A DNA stretch of 64,000 nt from Vibrio sp. CK2-1 (GCF_021726515.1 NZ_JAKKCJ010000003.1:186001-250000), one strand, 5' to 3'; counted from the first letter of the stretch, positions 9,911 to 19,361 are shown. Made by a program: numbers and translations. Notes: generated by a model from the sequence alone, not told the origin.

Positions 9911-9979
9911 TAATTACTTGGGTATAAATGCAGTTTTCAATTTGAGAGATTGTTCTTATCTTCAAGTGACTGGGATATA
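9911..9979 (+). repeat. Two degenerate copies of the dispersed ACTTGGGTATA repeat end
   Basis: TAATTACTTGGGTATA at 9911-9926, and TATCTTCAAGTGACTGGGATATA at 9957-9979, both resemble the right end of the element at 20934-21200 (CATCTTGAA..TTACTTGGGTATA). They are in the 230-bp gap between the endopeptidase gene and the large regulator gene. Confidence 0.5.
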
Positions 9980-10126
9980 TTCCTAGATCTCGTTTTCTCC
10001 AGCGTCAGTCATTATTAACATGCACTGGATCACCAACATATTAATTGTCGCAAAATATCTGTTTAAATTGATGGCTAGTGTGCCATAATTTTGCAGTGTT
10101 CCGCTTGGTAATCATTAAGGCAGTTT

Positions 10127-13100
10127 GTGACTTTGCGTATTTTTCGGTTTTTAGTGTTGCTGGTAGTTTCTTTTTCCGTCAATGCGATAGAAACAGATTC
10201 CATTTTTTATTCTTTACCAAGCCAAGCGCAAGGTCATTTTTTGACGGCCAAAAAATTGTTTCCGAACGAAAAAGGCGGCGTTTGGGTTCAAGATACTCAA
10301 AACCAAATTTACTACTTTGACGGTCAACACTTTTCACTTCTTCCGGGGCGAGCATTCAATCATGATACTAACCATGTAACCTACGCAGCAGGATACTTTT
10401 GGTATATTGATAGTGGGCGCTTACTTAAAGTTGATAATACCGGACATAAGGAAGTGGTGTTTGAAAGCCAAGAGAAAGAGTTATTCCAAGCGATAGGGCA
10501 ATCTGAACAAGTCGTGTGGCTGTATGGCAGTCATCGCTTTCATACCTTTGATACTCAGACCGGTGAACACCACACTATCCCTGTATCACAAATTACCCAA
10601 GGCTCAACCCGAGACAATAGCGGAATTGTTAGTGCCACTTTAGTTGCCGGAAAGTGGGTAGTGGCGACCAGTCAATCGCTTTTCTATTTAGAAAAAACGG
10701 GCATTCGACGAGTATTATCCAAACACTTCTCTAATATTAATCAATTAGCTTTTGATAAAAAAAATCTACGCCTACTGGTTGGAACGCAAAGTGGGGCCTT
10801 TAGCCTAAATATGGCCACCATCAAACCAGACGTTGAGATGATTGCTTCAGGGCAGGTTCAAACTATCTTAATTACCCCGAGCGATTATTGGATTGGTACT
10901 AAAAAAGGTTTATTTGTTCATCAATTAGACAGCCAATTGACGAAGCATATTTATGGCAGCTATCAGGATGATTTGGCGCTATCAAATAACAATATCATGG
11001 GGCTAAGTGCTGATAATAAAGGTGGGATTTGGATTGCCACCGCCAAAGGCATCAATTACTACTCACAAACTAGCGGTCTATTTAAACGAGTCCGATTTGG
11101 GCGAGAGAAATACAATTTACCTTACCTACATATTAATGATGTCGTCGCAATTAATGAGCGAACGGCATGGCTGGCAAGTAACTTAGGTTTATTTAAGGTA
11201 ACGGCGAGCCATGTTGATGATAAAGAAAACAAAGTCGAAAAGTTGTTAGATTACAACGTCTCTCATATCAGCCAGTTCGAGCATATATTATGGCTAAGCC
11301 AAGGCGATAAGCTGATCCGTTATGATACGGATTCTGGTGTTGCAAACGTTATTCGTAAACAAAATAAATGGTCTGGGAGCCGCATTTCTCACTTAGTCGC
11401 CGATAATCAGGGTAATGTCTGGATCTCGAATGAACTTGGGCTTTATCGTTATTCACCGCAGCAAAAAATGACCGATGAATTAGGGCTTGAATGGATGGTG
11501 GAGCAATATGGGCCATCTACAATTACTAGTCTTTATCCGGGGGATAGTGGGAAGCTCTGGATTGGTACCGATCATGGGGTCTATCAATATAATAACCAAG
11601 CGATAAGGTTTGACTCGAGAAGTGCGGATTATGGCGATGTAGCCTCTATTACTGAATCGGTTAATAATCAGGTTTGGAGTGCGAGTAGCTACGGTTTATT
11701 ACACATGCAAGATGGCGATATCAATGCAACTAAAGTCCGCTTACCTCATTCAAATAGCATTCCTCTTTGTGCTATAGGCTCGGAGCTAGGTACTTGGGTT
11801 ACCACTACCAAAGGTATCCATTATTATGATCAAACTGCCGCGCTTTCTCGTTATTTCCCTACACCATTTGGTATCGTAGCCAATGAGTTTCTTCCCAATG
11901 GTTGTAGCGTATCACCGAATGGCAAAACCTTAGTACTTACTACACGTCTGGGTCTTATTTTTGCTTCAACGGAAACACTTATTCAAACCGAATTGCCCAC
12001 CAATGATGTGTTGGTTGGTGAGTTTCAAGTTGAGCACTCAGTGATAATGGTCGCGCCGCAAACCAATAGCGATATTCAGGTTAATTATGGCCGCTCAGTC
12101 AGCGTGCTATTTGGTATTTTGCCGAATTTTGAAGTGCCACAAGTGCAGTATCGTTTGCTCGGCAGTGAAAAAGAAAACTGGGTGGATTTTCAAGGCTCAC
12201 AGTTAACCTTTGAACATTTAGAGCCAGGTCGTTACTCCTTAGAATTAAAGACCATGTCTCAGGTGGGAACCAGTCATTCTGGGGCGAGGTATAGTTTTAT
12301 CGTGAGCAAACCTTGGTATTTGCTTCCGAGTAGTGTGGCTATTTTTGCGGTATTGCTGATTGGTAGCATTGTACTGCTGATTGCATGGCGCTCCAAAATT
12401 ATGGTGAAAACCAATGCAAGGTTAAGGCGTTTGATAAACCTGAAAACTCAGCAATTAAGGCATCAAAGTCAATTATTGGTTAGCAGCAATATGCAGCTAC
12501 GCAAGCAAGCTCAGACTAGGCGTATATTGGTCGGCGAACGAGTAACTAAAGCTAAATCAAATCTTGATGACCTGAAAGATTACCTACACAAGAGTGACCT
12601 CAAAAATACCCCTGCGTTAAGTCACACAGAGCAAGCTCTAGAGCCTTTAGAGCAAATTTTGGCGTTATATGACAATAAGACTCCAGAGTGCACGGTATTT
12701 GATGGGCAAGTGGTGTCCTTTGTTGTTAAAGCCGTAGTGAAAGGTTGGCAACAGGAAGCGGATAAAGTTGGGATCACTTTGCTTGTTGAAGATAGTAGTC
12801 AAGGCTGTTTGGTTAAGGTTAAACACTTTAACCTTGATATGATATTAAATACCTTGATGGCGAGTGCTTTGATCCGTTCAGATGCCAATCAAATCATTCA
12901 TCTCTCCGCTAAACTTACTGATGGTCGACTCCTTATTTCTATCGAAGATACCGGAGAAGGTATCTCTGAAGACGAAATACAGGCTTTTGAAGCGCAAGAG
13001 TTTGGTAGAGCGGGCTTTGAGCCTAAATTTACCTTATCAGATACTTCTCTATCTGCTATTGCCCAAATGGCTGAGCACAGTGGGGGGCATTTTGATTTTC

Positions 13101-13582
13101 ATTATAATCAATTAATACATCGAACGCGCTTATCTATCTCATGGCCTGTCGAAGCGTGCATCCCCTCTACGAATATAGATGAAGGTGCCTGCATTGTCGA
13201 AACGCCTACTTCCCAGCAGGAAGCTCACAATGCAAATAAACCATCGAATAGCAAAGTTCAAAATGATTGGCTTGATAAAGTTTATCAATTGGTTGAGAAG
13301 CATTATCCCGACCCTGATTTTAGTACCTGTCATGCCGCCAAGATGCTGTTTGTATCGGAGAGAAGCTTGCAGAGAAAGTTTAAATCCTTATCTGGTGGGT
13401 CTTTTATGGACTATGTAACCAAAGTGCGTTTAGAAAAGGCTTGCGAGTTATTAATTTCAGGTGAGAAAATATCAGACACTGCTTTTGAAACCGGCTTTAA
13501 TGACCCGTCATACTTCAGCCAAAGGTTTAAGCATTACTTTGGCTTGTCACCGTCTAAGTTTATTGAAAACTCAATAGAGTGA
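10127..13582 (+). CDS. Membrane-spanning hybrid regulator: beta-propeller sensor, degenerate kinase, AraC-type DNA-binding domain
   Basis: 1151 aa starting at GTG with AAGG 7 bases upstream. Signal peptide/anchor (about 3-20), then about 600 residues of two-component-regulator propeller repeats (for example GGIWIATAKGINYY, GNVWISNELGLYRY, KLWIGTDHGVYQY), a Y_Y_Y-type domain (about 672-731), a membrane helix (about 735-754), a coiled coil, a HATPase-like domain, and a C-terminal AraC helix-turn-helix (1047-1151). The kinase looks inactive: the DTGEGIS box near 940 survives, but I find no phospho-acceptor His motif and the second glycine box is lost. No receiver domain separates it from the DNA-binding domain. 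It probably senses a periplasmic ligand and binds DNA from the membrane. Ligand and targets are unknown. Confidence 0.85.
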   Translation: MTLRIFRFLVLLVVSFSVNAIETDSIFYSLPSQAQGHFLTAKKLFPNEKGGVWVQDTQNQIYYFDGQHFSLLPGRAFNHDTNHVTYAAGYFWYIDSGRLLKVDNTGHKEVVFESQEKELFQAIGQSEQVVWLYGSHRFHTFDTQTGEHHTIPVSQITQGSTRDNSGIVSATLVAGKWVVATSQSLFYLEKTGIRRVLSKHFSNINQLAFDKKNLRLLVGTQSGAFSLNMATIKPDVEMIASGQVQTILITPSDYWIGTKKGLFVHQLDSQLTKHIYGSYQDDLALSNNNIMGLSADNKGGIWIATAKGINYYSQTSGLFKRVRFGREKYNLPYLHINDVVAINERTAWLASNLGLFKVTASHVDDKENKVEKLLDYNVSHISQFEHILWLSQGDKLIRYDTDSGVANVIRKQNKWSGSRISHLVADNQGNVWISNELGLYRYSPQQKMTDELGLEWMVEQYGPSTITSLYPGDSGKLWIGTDHGVYQYNNQAIRFDSRSADYGDVASITESVNNQVWSASSYGLLHMQDGDINATKVRLPHSNSIPLCAIGSELGTWVTTTKGIHYYDQTAALSRYFPTPFGIVANEFLPNGCSVSPNGKTLVLTTRLGLIFASTETLIQTELPTNDVLVGEFQVEHSVIMVAPQTNSDIQVNYGRSVSVLFGILPNFEVPQVQYRLLGSEKENWVDFQGSQLTFEHLEPGRYSLELKTMSQVGTSHSGARYSFIVSKPWYLLPSSVAIFAVLLIGSIVLLIAWRSKIMVKTNARLRRLINLKTQQLRHQSQLLVSSNMQLRKQAQTRRILVGERVTKAKSNLDDLKDYLHKSDLKNTPALSHTEQALEPLEQILALYDNKTPECTVFDGQVVSFVVKAVVKGWQQEADKVGITLLVEDSSQGCLVKVKHFNLDMILNTLMASALIRSDANQIIHLSAKLTDGRLLISIEDTGEGISEDEIQAFEAQEFGRAGFEPKFTLSDTSLSAIAQMAEHSGGHFDFHYNQLIHRTRLSISWPVEACIPSTNIDEGACIVETPTSQQEAHNANKPSNSKVQNDWLDKVYQLVEKHYPDPDFSTCHAAKMLFVSERSLQRKFKSLSGGSFMDYVTKVRLEKACELLISGEKISDTAFETGFNDPSYFSQRFKHYFGLSPSKFIENSIE

Positions 13583-13644
13583 TTTGGGGAGCCTAATAGC
13601 GCTAACCTCAGCAGAAATTGGCAAATTATAAAGCTAAGATCAAA

Positions 13645-13677
13645 TAAGGGCGTGTTGCTTAAAACAACACGCCCTTA
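13645..13677. terminator. Strong hairpin after the large regulator gene
   Basis: A perfect 13-bp stem TAAGGGCGTGTTG (13645-13657)/CAACACGCCCTTA (13665-13677). The downstream T-run is weak, but position and strength suggest transcript termination or 3'-end protection for the regulator gene. Confidence 0.6.
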
Positions 13678-13686
13678 CTTATGAAT

Positions 13687-13859
13687 AAAAAAAACGTGAC
13701 ATAACCGGGGGGATCATGTCACGGGTGTAATGACACCTTCGCTTGCTGCCGGAGTGTATTGATAGACAATACACATCAGGAATAAAAAGGTTAGATAACT
13801 ACGTGCTATCGATAGATGTATTTATACTGGAATGGACTTATTTTTCGTATAAAAATAAC
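13687..13859 (-). ncRNA. Candidate Fur-regulated small RNA (about 170 nt)
   Basis: Read on the minus strand, CGTGACAT/ATGTCACG (13723-13695) forms an 8-bp stem followed directly by eight Ts (13694-13687), a textbook Rho-independent terminator with no gene upstream of it on that strand. Two more hairpins precede it: GGTGT/ACACC (13724-13737) and GTGTATTG/CAATACAC (13754-13774). A promoter (TTATCA, 17 bp, TATATC) and a Fur box sit about where a ~170-nt RNA would start. I find no convincing ORF in it. It is an inference from signals, not a recognised RNA family; it lies between a regulator gene and feoAB. Confidence 0.6.
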
Positions 13860-13865
13860 GACATA

Positions 13866-13894
13866 GATATATGAAATTAGCGACAAGTTGATAA
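13866..13894 (-). promoter_or_regulatory. Candidate promoter of the minus-strand small RNA
   Basis: Minus-strand -35 TTATCA (13894-13889), 17-bp spacer, -10 TATATC (13871-13866), predicting a start near 13859. Each hexamer matches the sigma70 consensus at 4 of 6 bases. The -35 lies inside the Fur box. Confidence 0.45.
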
Positions 13895-13903
13895 TTATTA
13901 TCG
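13889..13903. promoter_or_regulatory. Fur box 1 (over the small-RNA promoter)
   Basis: TGATAAT-T-ATTATCG matches the 7-1-7 Fur core TGATAATnATTATCA at 13 of 14 fixed positions. It is 274 bases from feoA, which has its own box, so it more likely controls the minus-strand transcript. Confidence 0.65.
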
Positions 13904-14092
13904 ATATTCTTTAAATTTCAATGATTTAGTTGGTTGTGGGGTTGGGTGCTTTTTCTGGGGTAATTTTTCAAATTGACGGTTTTGACGTAAACCAAAAAAC
14001 AGATCTGACGATTTTGACATTAAATCCAGATGCCACCTTTTCCCACAACAGAGAATTTAAGTGACAAATAGCTATTCCATTGCAATGTTAAA

Positions 14093-14121
14093 TTGACCTA
14101 ACGCAAGAAATGAAATGTAAT
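14093..14121 (+). promoter_or_regulatory. Candidate feoAB promoter
   Basis: -35 TTGACC (14093-14098), 17-bp spacer, -10 TGTAAT (14116-14121); a start is expected near 14128, about 49 bases before feoA. Confidence 0.55.
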
Positions 14122-14142
14122 AAAGTGTATTATACATGCAAA

Positions 14143-14157
14143 TGCTAATGGTTCTCA
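14143..14157. promoter_or_regulatory. Fur box 2 (feoAB)
   Basis: TGCTAAT-G-GTTCTCA matches the 7-1-7 Fur core at 11 of 14 fixed positions and lies just downstream of the predicted start of transcription, 19 bases before the feoA ATG. It implies iron-dependent repression of feoAB. Confidence 0.65.
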
Positions 14158-14176
14158 TTAAAGGTTTTATTACAGT

Positions 14177-14407
14177 ATGAAATTAAGTGAATTAAAAATG
14201 GGTCAAAGTGCCAATATTGTGCACTTAAATGCGCTTCCAAATGACATTAGAAAAAAGCTAATGATCATGGGTATGTTACCCAATACCCCAGTGACCTTAA
14301 TTCGTAAAGCCCCTTTAGGTGATCCATTACAAGTTGAAGTGCGCGGAGTGTCTTTAGCAATAAGAGGCAAAGTAGCCGAAGAAATTGAGATTGAGGTGGG
14401 CCAATGA
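14177..14407 (+). CDS. feoA: Ferrous iron transport accessory protein FeoA
   Basis: 76 aa, normal length, a single SH3-like FeoA domain (MKLSELKMGQSANIV ... MGMLPNTPVTLIRKAPLGDP ... VEVRGVSLAIRG). It is a small cytoplasmic protein needed for FeoB-dependent Fe(II) uptake. Its stop overlaps the feoB start (ATGA), so the two are translationally coupled. A Fur box lies directly upstream. Confidence 0.95.
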   Translation: MKLSELKMGQSANIVHLNALPNDIRKKLMIMGMLPNTPVTLIRKAPLGDPLQVEVRGVSLAIRGKVAEEIEIEVGQ

Positions 14408-16692
14408 GCTTTAATATTTTAACCGTTGGTAACCCAAACAGTGGTAAAACAACATTATTTAATGGCCTAACGGGTGCTAAGCAGCATGTTGGCAACTGGG
14501 CTGGTGTAACGGTTGAGAAAAAGACCGGCTCTTTTAACCATAAGCAAACGCAATTTAACCTCACCGATTTACCTGGTATTTATTCATTAGACAGTGCCAA
14601 TGATGCCAATAGTATTGATGAGTCGATCGCTTCTTCAGCGGTTTCGGCCATGCAGGCTGATCTGATCATTAATGTGGTGGACGCCACTAGCCTTGAACGC
14701 AGTTTATATATGACATTGCAATTGCGTGAATTAGGTCGTCCAATGATCGTAGTGCTCAATAAGTTGGATGCATTACATCGTGAGCGCCAAGAAATTGATG
14801 TTGATGCGTTATCGAAAGAACTCGGTTGTCCGGTTTACATTCTTTCCGCTATCAATAAGCAGCAAGTCGCCAAGTTTAAAGATGACCTTCATAAAATATC
14901 CCAAACGCCTATTGAGCTTGAAAGTCTGCATCTTGATTACGGTTCTCAAATCGAATCAGCGATTGCTGAGTTAAACCCGCTATGGCCTGCTGAGCGTATT
15001 ATTTCTCCTCGTGCTATGTCTATTCGTGCGTTAGAGCAAGATGGTTTAATGCTATCTCACCTTTCAGCAAATGATTTAGAACTACATAAAGCATTATCAG
15101 AAAGGTTATCGGCGGATTTTGATATCGATCTCGCGATTACAAATACCAAATATAGCTACTTACATGAGGTGTGTAAGCAAGTTCGTATCCTTGATTCTGC
15201 TTTAAGTAAAAACTTCACGCAAAAAGTGGATCAGATTGTTTTGAACAAATGGTTTGGTATTCCATTTTTCTTTTGTGTTATGTACTTAATGTTTATGTTT
15301 TCTATCAATATTGGTAGTGCCTTTATCGACTTTTTCGATATTGGTGTTGGAGCAATATTGGTTGATGGCGGGCATTATTTACTCGATGGACACTTGCCGG
15401 TTTGGTTAGTCACGGTACTGGCTGATGGTATTGGTGGTGGTATTCAAACAGTAGCGACTTTCATTCCTGTGATTGCTTGTTTGTACTTGTTTTTATCGTT
15501 ACTAGAAAGCTCAGGCTATATGGCTCGTGCAGCTTTCGTATTAGATAAAGTGATGCAAAAAATTGGCTTGCCGGGTAAGGCGTTTGTGCCACTGATTTTA
15601 GGCTTTGGTTGTAACGTGCCGGCGATTATGGCAACTCGTACCATGGACCAAGAGCGTGAACGTAAGTTATCGGCGGCGATGGCTCCATTTATGTCTTGTG
15701 GTGCGCGTTTACCGGTATATACCTTATTTGCAGCAGCATTCTTTCCACATAGCGGTCAAAATGTTGTGTTTGCTCTTTATTTACTTGGTATTTTGGCGGC
15801 GGTATTTACCGGTATGCTACTTAAGAAAACGCTTTATCCAGGTAAGAGCAGTAGTTTCATAATGGAAATTCCCGATTATGAAATCCCAACGATGCGTAAT
15901 GTGATCATTAAAACATGGCAGAAATTAAAACGTTTCGTACTTGGTGCTGGTAAGACGATTGTTATCGTAGTCGCAGTATTAAGCTTCTTTAATTCACTCG
16001 GAACCGATGGCTCGTTTGGTAATGAAGATAGCCAAAACTCTGTGTTATCGAAAGCAGCACAAGTTGTTACGCCTGTATTTGCACCTATGGGGGTAGATCA
16101 AGATAACTGGCCAGCGACAGTTGGTATTATTACCGGTATTTTTGCTAAAGAAGCGGTAGTAGGAACATTGAATAATCTATATTCAGATCCACAAGAAGAA
16201 GATGCAGAATTTAACTTAGTGGATAGCCTTAAAGAAGCGTTGCAAACTATCCCTGATAACCTTGCAGGCCTGAGCTTTAGTGATCCTCTTGGTATTGAAG
16301 TTGGCGATCTAGGTGATTCAACTGCCGCTGCCGAAGAACAAGGCGTAAGCTCAGGTATCTTTGGTAATTTACAAGCCTACTTTGTGACGGGGGGGGCAGC
16401 CTTTGCTTACTTATTGTTTATCTTACTATACACACCATGTGTCGCAGCGATGGGGGCGTATGTTCGTGAATTTGGGCCTAAGTTTGCGCGCTTTATTGGC
16501 TTGTGGACCATGTTCTTAGCTTATGCTTCTGCGGTCATTTATTATCAAGCCACCAGCTTTGCTGTGCATCCATTATCGAGCAGCTTGTGGATTGGTTTGA
16601 TGCTGATTGCTTTTGTGATTGTTTATATTCGCTTAAAGCAGATTGGACAAAAAGAGCAAGCACTACGAATTGATGTGGTTAACATTAACTAG
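14404..16692 (+). CDS. feoB: Ferrous iron transporter FeoB
   Basis: 762 aa. An N-terminal cytoplasmic G domain has G1 GNPNSGKTT (8-16), G3 DLPGIYSL and G4 NKLD motifs, and is followed by a GDI-like spacer and a polytopic membrane domain with paired Gate motifs (for example FGCNVPAIMATRTM and SCGARLPVYTLFAAAFF). It imports Fe(II) across the inner membrane and is most useful at low oxygen. It forms an operon with feoA. A terminator follows 20 bases after the stop, leaving no room for feoC, which often follows feoB in gammaproteobacteria. Confidence 0.97.
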   Translation: MSFNILTVGNPNSGKTTLFNGLTGAKQHVGNWAGVTVEKKTGSFNHKQTQFNLTDLPGIYSLDSANDANSIDESIASSAVSAMQADLIINVVDATSLERSLYMTLQLRELGRPMIVVLNKLDALHRERQEIDVDALSKELGCPVYILSAINKQQVAKFKDDLHKISQTPIELESLHLDYGSQIESAIAELNPLWPAERIISPRAMSIRALEQDGLMLSHLSANDLELHKALSERLSADFDIDLAITNTKYSYLHEVCKQVRILDSALSKNFTQKVDQIVLNKWFGIPFFFCVMYLMFMFSINIGSAFIDFFDIGVGAILVDGGHYLLDGHLPVWLVTVLADGIGGGIQTVATFIPVIACLYLFLSLLESSGYMARAAFVLDKVMQKIGLPGKAFVPLILGFGCNVPAIMATRTMDQERERKLSAAMAPFMSCGARLPVYTLFAAAFFPHSGQNVVFALYLLGILAAVFTGMLLKKTLYPGKSSSFIMEIPDYEIPTMRNVIIKTWQKLKRFVLGAGKTIVIVVAVLSFFNSLGTDGSFGNEDSQNSVLSKAAQVVTPVFAPMGVDQDNWPATVGIITGIFAKEAVVGTLNNLYSDPQEEDAEFNLVDSLKEALQTIPDNLAGLSFSDPLGIEVGDLGDSTAAAEEQGVSSGIFGNLQAYFVTGGAAFAYLLFILLYTPCVAAMGAYVREFGPKFARFIGLWTMFLAYASAVIYYQATSFAVHPLSSSLWIGLMLIAFVIVYIRLKQIGQKEQALRIDVVNIN

Positions 16693-16711
16693 CTGACTGC
16701 GGAATAATAAG

Positions 16712-16746
16712 AAAGGCTCAGAATGTGAACGTTCTGAGCCTTTTCT
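16712..16746 (+). terminator. Rho-independent terminator after feoB
   Basis: A 12-bp perfect stem AAAGGCTCAGAA (16712-16723)/TTCTGAGCCTTT (16732-16743) followed by Ts. It ends the feoAB operon. Confidence 0.9.
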
Positions 16747-16813
16747 ATTGGTGCCAGATTTTTTATTGTCGCTAGTCTTTTTTATGGGGAGCAATCTTTT
16801 TACTGGTATCAGC

Positions 16814-17242
16814 TTAGCGGCTAAATTGCGGGTATTGATTTTTAAAGGCATCTGCAAGAGTCTGAATTAAGCTTTCAGTTTCTTGCGCTGAACGTTGTTT
16901 CCCTTCTGTATTTCCCCAAACCGGCCCCGGCCAAGCCACATCGGTTTCAAAACGCGCAATATGATGAATATGCAATTGCGGTACCATATTTCCAAGTGCG
17001 CCTAAATTGAGCTTCTTAGGATTAAATAACTTCTCTAGGTTTTCAAATACCGTTTGAGATTCAACTAGAAATTGCTGCTGCTGTTCCATCGGTAAATGAT
17101 GCAACTCTTGAAGGTCATTAATTTTAGGTACTAAGATCACCCAAGGTCCGATATTTTCTTTATGCAGTAGCGCTAAACAAAGAGGGAATTCACCGATAAC
17201 ATCTGTGTCTTTTTGCAATTGTGGATGCAGTGTAAAACTCAT
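16814..17242 (-). CDS. HIT-family (histidine triad) protein
   Basis: 142 aa. HIT-like fold with GPWVILVPKIND on the central strand and a histidine cluster PQLHIHHIARF near residue 95. The canonical HxHxH triad here reads HIHH, so the third histidine is shifted by one; from memory this is seen in a proteobacterial branch of the family. HIT proteins are nucleotide hydrolases or transferases, but the substrate is unknown. It is convergent with feoB and upstream of nothing; argS is next on the same strand but separated by its own terminator. Confidence 0.85.
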   Translation of the reverse strand: MSFTLHPQLQKDTDVIGEFPLCLALLHKENIGPWVILVPKINDLQELHHLPMEQQQQFLVESQTVFENLEKLFNPKKLNLGALGNMVPQLHIHHIARFETDVAWPGPVWGNTEGKQRSAQETESLIQTLADAFKNQYPQFSR

Positions 17243-17300
17243 GATTAACCTTCATATCGTTGTTGTATTTGGTATTAGAAAAGCATATCACCAAATGGAT

Positions 17301-17330
17301 AAAAAAATCCCCTCGATTGCTCAAGGGGAT
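17301..17330 (-). terminator. Terminator of argS
   Basis: On the minus strand ATCCCCT/AGGGGAT form a 7-bp stem (17330-17307) followed by a run of seven Ts (17307-17301 on the plus strand as As). Confidence 0.85.
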
Positions 17331-17357
17331 CATTTATATATTAGTAACGCGTATTGA

Positions 17358-19091
17358 TTACATGCGCTCTAAGGTTTCGATACCTAGTAGGTCAAGACCT
17401 TGTTTGATGGTCTTAGCGGTAAGCGCAGCCAGTTTCAAGCGGCTTTGCTTCACGGCTTCATCTTCAGCGCTCAAGATAGGGCAAGCTTCATAGAAACTAG
17501 AGAACTGACCGGCTAGCTCAAATAGGTAGCTACACATTAGATGAGGTTGACCTTCGCGAGCAACTGATGTCACGGCTTCATCAAATTGAAGAAGTTTCGA
17601 AATCAGAGCTTTTTCTTTGTCATCACCGACCATGATATCGCCAGATAGGCTGTTCATGTCGATTCCTGCTTTAGCAAAGATAGACGCCACACGAGTGTAA
17701 GCATATTGCATGTAAGGAGCAGTGTTACCTTCGAATGCAAGCATATTGTCCCAGTCGAAGATGTAATCGGTAGTACGATGCTTAGAAAGATCAGAATATT
17801 TTACCGCTGCCATTGCAACAGTATTTGCAATGTTGGCTTTTTCTTCTGTCGCAAGCTCTGGGTTTTTCTCTTCAATCAGTTTTTGTGCACGTTCTGTCGC
17901 TTCATCAAGAAGATCGGCTAAACGAACCGTACCGCCAGCGCGAGTTTTAAATGGACGACCATCTTTACCTAGCATCATGCCGAAAGCGTGGTGTTCAAGA
18001 GAAACAGACTCAGGCACATAACCGGCTTTACGTACGATAGTCCAAGCTTGCATTAGATGTTGGTGTTGACGTGAATCGATGAAGTACAACACGCGATCCG
18101 CACCTAGTGTTTCATAACGATATTTCGCACAAGCAATATCGGTAGTGGTGTACAGGTAACCACCATCACGTTTTTGCACGATAACGCCCATAGGTTCGCC
18201 ATCTTTGTTTTTGTACTCATCTAGGAAGACGACTTGCGCGCCATCATCTTCAACCGCTAAACCTTGTGCTTTTAGGTCAGCGACGATAGTTGGCAACATG
18301 TCGTTGTACATGCTTTCACCCATCACGTTATCACGAGATAGAGAAACATTGAGACGGTCATAGTTACGTTGGTTTTGGATCATGGTGACATCGACCAATT
18401 TCTTCCACATTTTCGCGCAATGTTCATCACCGCCTTGTAGTTTAACTACGTAGCCACGAGCACGTTCTGCAAACGCTTCATCTTCATCGTATAACTTTTT
18501 CGATTCGCGGTAGAAGCCTTCAAGATCGGCCAGTTCCATTGAAACTTCGCCTTGTTCTTTTTCAACACGCTCAAGGTTGGCAATCAACATACCAAATTGC
18601 GTACCCCAGTCACCGATGTGGTTAGCACGAATCACTTTGTGGCCTAAAAACTCAAGGGTACGAACGACCGCATCACCGATGATGGTTGAACGTAAGTGAC
18701 CAACGTGCATTTCTTTAGCAACGTTTGGCGCAGAGTAATCGGCAACGATAGTTTGTTGCTCTTGAGTGGCAATGCCTAAACGTTCATCGGCTAGTGCAGC
18801 AGAAGCTTGTTTGGCTAAGAAAGCAGGGTCTAGGAAGATGTTAATGAAACCCGGGCCAGCAATTTCAGCTTTGCTCGCAATACCGTCTAGGTCTAAAACA
18901 TCAATTACTTTTTGCGCAAACTCACGAGGGTTCATACCCAATTTTTTTGCTACACCCATAACACCGTTTGCTTGGTAATCACCAAATTGTGCTTTGGCTG
19001 ATTGTCGAACTGTTGCTGGGCTTCCAGCGGGTGCGCCAGCGGCTTCGAGAGCTTTCGATACTTTGTCATTAATAAGGGCTGCAATATTCAC
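17358..19091 (-). CDS. argS: Arginyl-tRNA synthetase
   Basis: 577 aa, the normal class I ArgRS length. N-terminal tRNA-recognition domain (about 1-110), HIGH-type ATP site in [14 protein letters not shown], the KMSK-equivalent loop [15 protein letters not shown] typical of ArgRS, and a C-terminal DALR anticodon-binding domain ([10 protein letters not shown] ... [19 protein letters not shown]). It charges tRNA-Arg. yecM lies next to it on the opposite strand, as in E. coli. Confidence 0.98.
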   Translation of the reverse strand: MNIAALINDKVSKALEAAGAPAGSPATVRQSAKAQFGDYQANGVMGVAKKLGMNPREFAQKVIDVLDLDGIASKAEIAGPGFINIFLDPAFLAKQASAALADERLGIATQEQQTIVADYSAPNVAKEMHVGHLRSTIIGDAVVRTLEFLGHKVIRANHIGDWGTQFGMLIANLERVEKEQGEVSMELADLEGFYRESKKLYDEDEAFAERARGYVVKLQGGDEHCAKMWKKLVDVTMIQNQRNYDRLNVSLSRDNVMGESMYNDMLPTIVADLKAQGLAVEDDGAQVVFLDEYKNKDGEPMGVIVQKRDGGYLYTTTDIACAKYRYETLGADRVLYFIDSRQHQHLMQAWTIVRKAGYVPESVSLEHHAFGMMLGKDGRPFKTRAGGTVRLADLLDEATERAQKLIEEKNPELATEEKANIANTVAMAAVKYSDLSKHRTTDYIFDWDNMLAFEGNTAPYMQYAYTRVASIFAKAGIDMNSLSGDIMVGDDKEKALISKLLQFDEAVTSVAREGQPHLMCSYLFELAGQFSSFYEACPILSAEDEAVKQSRLKLAALTAKTIKQGLDLLGIETLERM

Positions 19092-19269
19092 GTGTGCTTC
19101 CTATGTAGTAGCTGTAAGAGTGGTTGTACTTTCGGTCGACAACCAGTCAAAATTTTTAATTAGAAAATGTGATCTATGATACCAATATTTACGGCGACAT
19201 GAAAAACCTAATCTGCAATTTAAAGTGATTTTATTGGGTTTATTCGCACTAACTCTTAAACCATCGCCT

Positions 19270-19290
19270 TATACCCATGTCACTTGAGTG
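19270..19290 (+). repeat. Solitary left-end copy of the dispersed repeat
   Basis: TATACCCATGTCACTTGAGTG resembles the left end TATACCCAAGTGACGTCAAG of the element at 20934-21200. It lies between argS and yecM. Confidence 0.45.
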
Positions 19291-19361
19291 TATTGACTAT
19301 TTCAATTGCTTTGGTTGCCGAAATATTTCAGATACACTTCCACTATAACTTCATATTTTGG

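Noticed and set aside
13687..13859. The three hairpins as a riboswitch or leader of feoAB, or as an RyhB homologue
   Set aside because: The T-run follows the hairpin on the minus strand, feoAB has a nearer promoter, and the only similarity to RyhB I can recall is nine bases. It is kept as an unnamed candidate sRNA.
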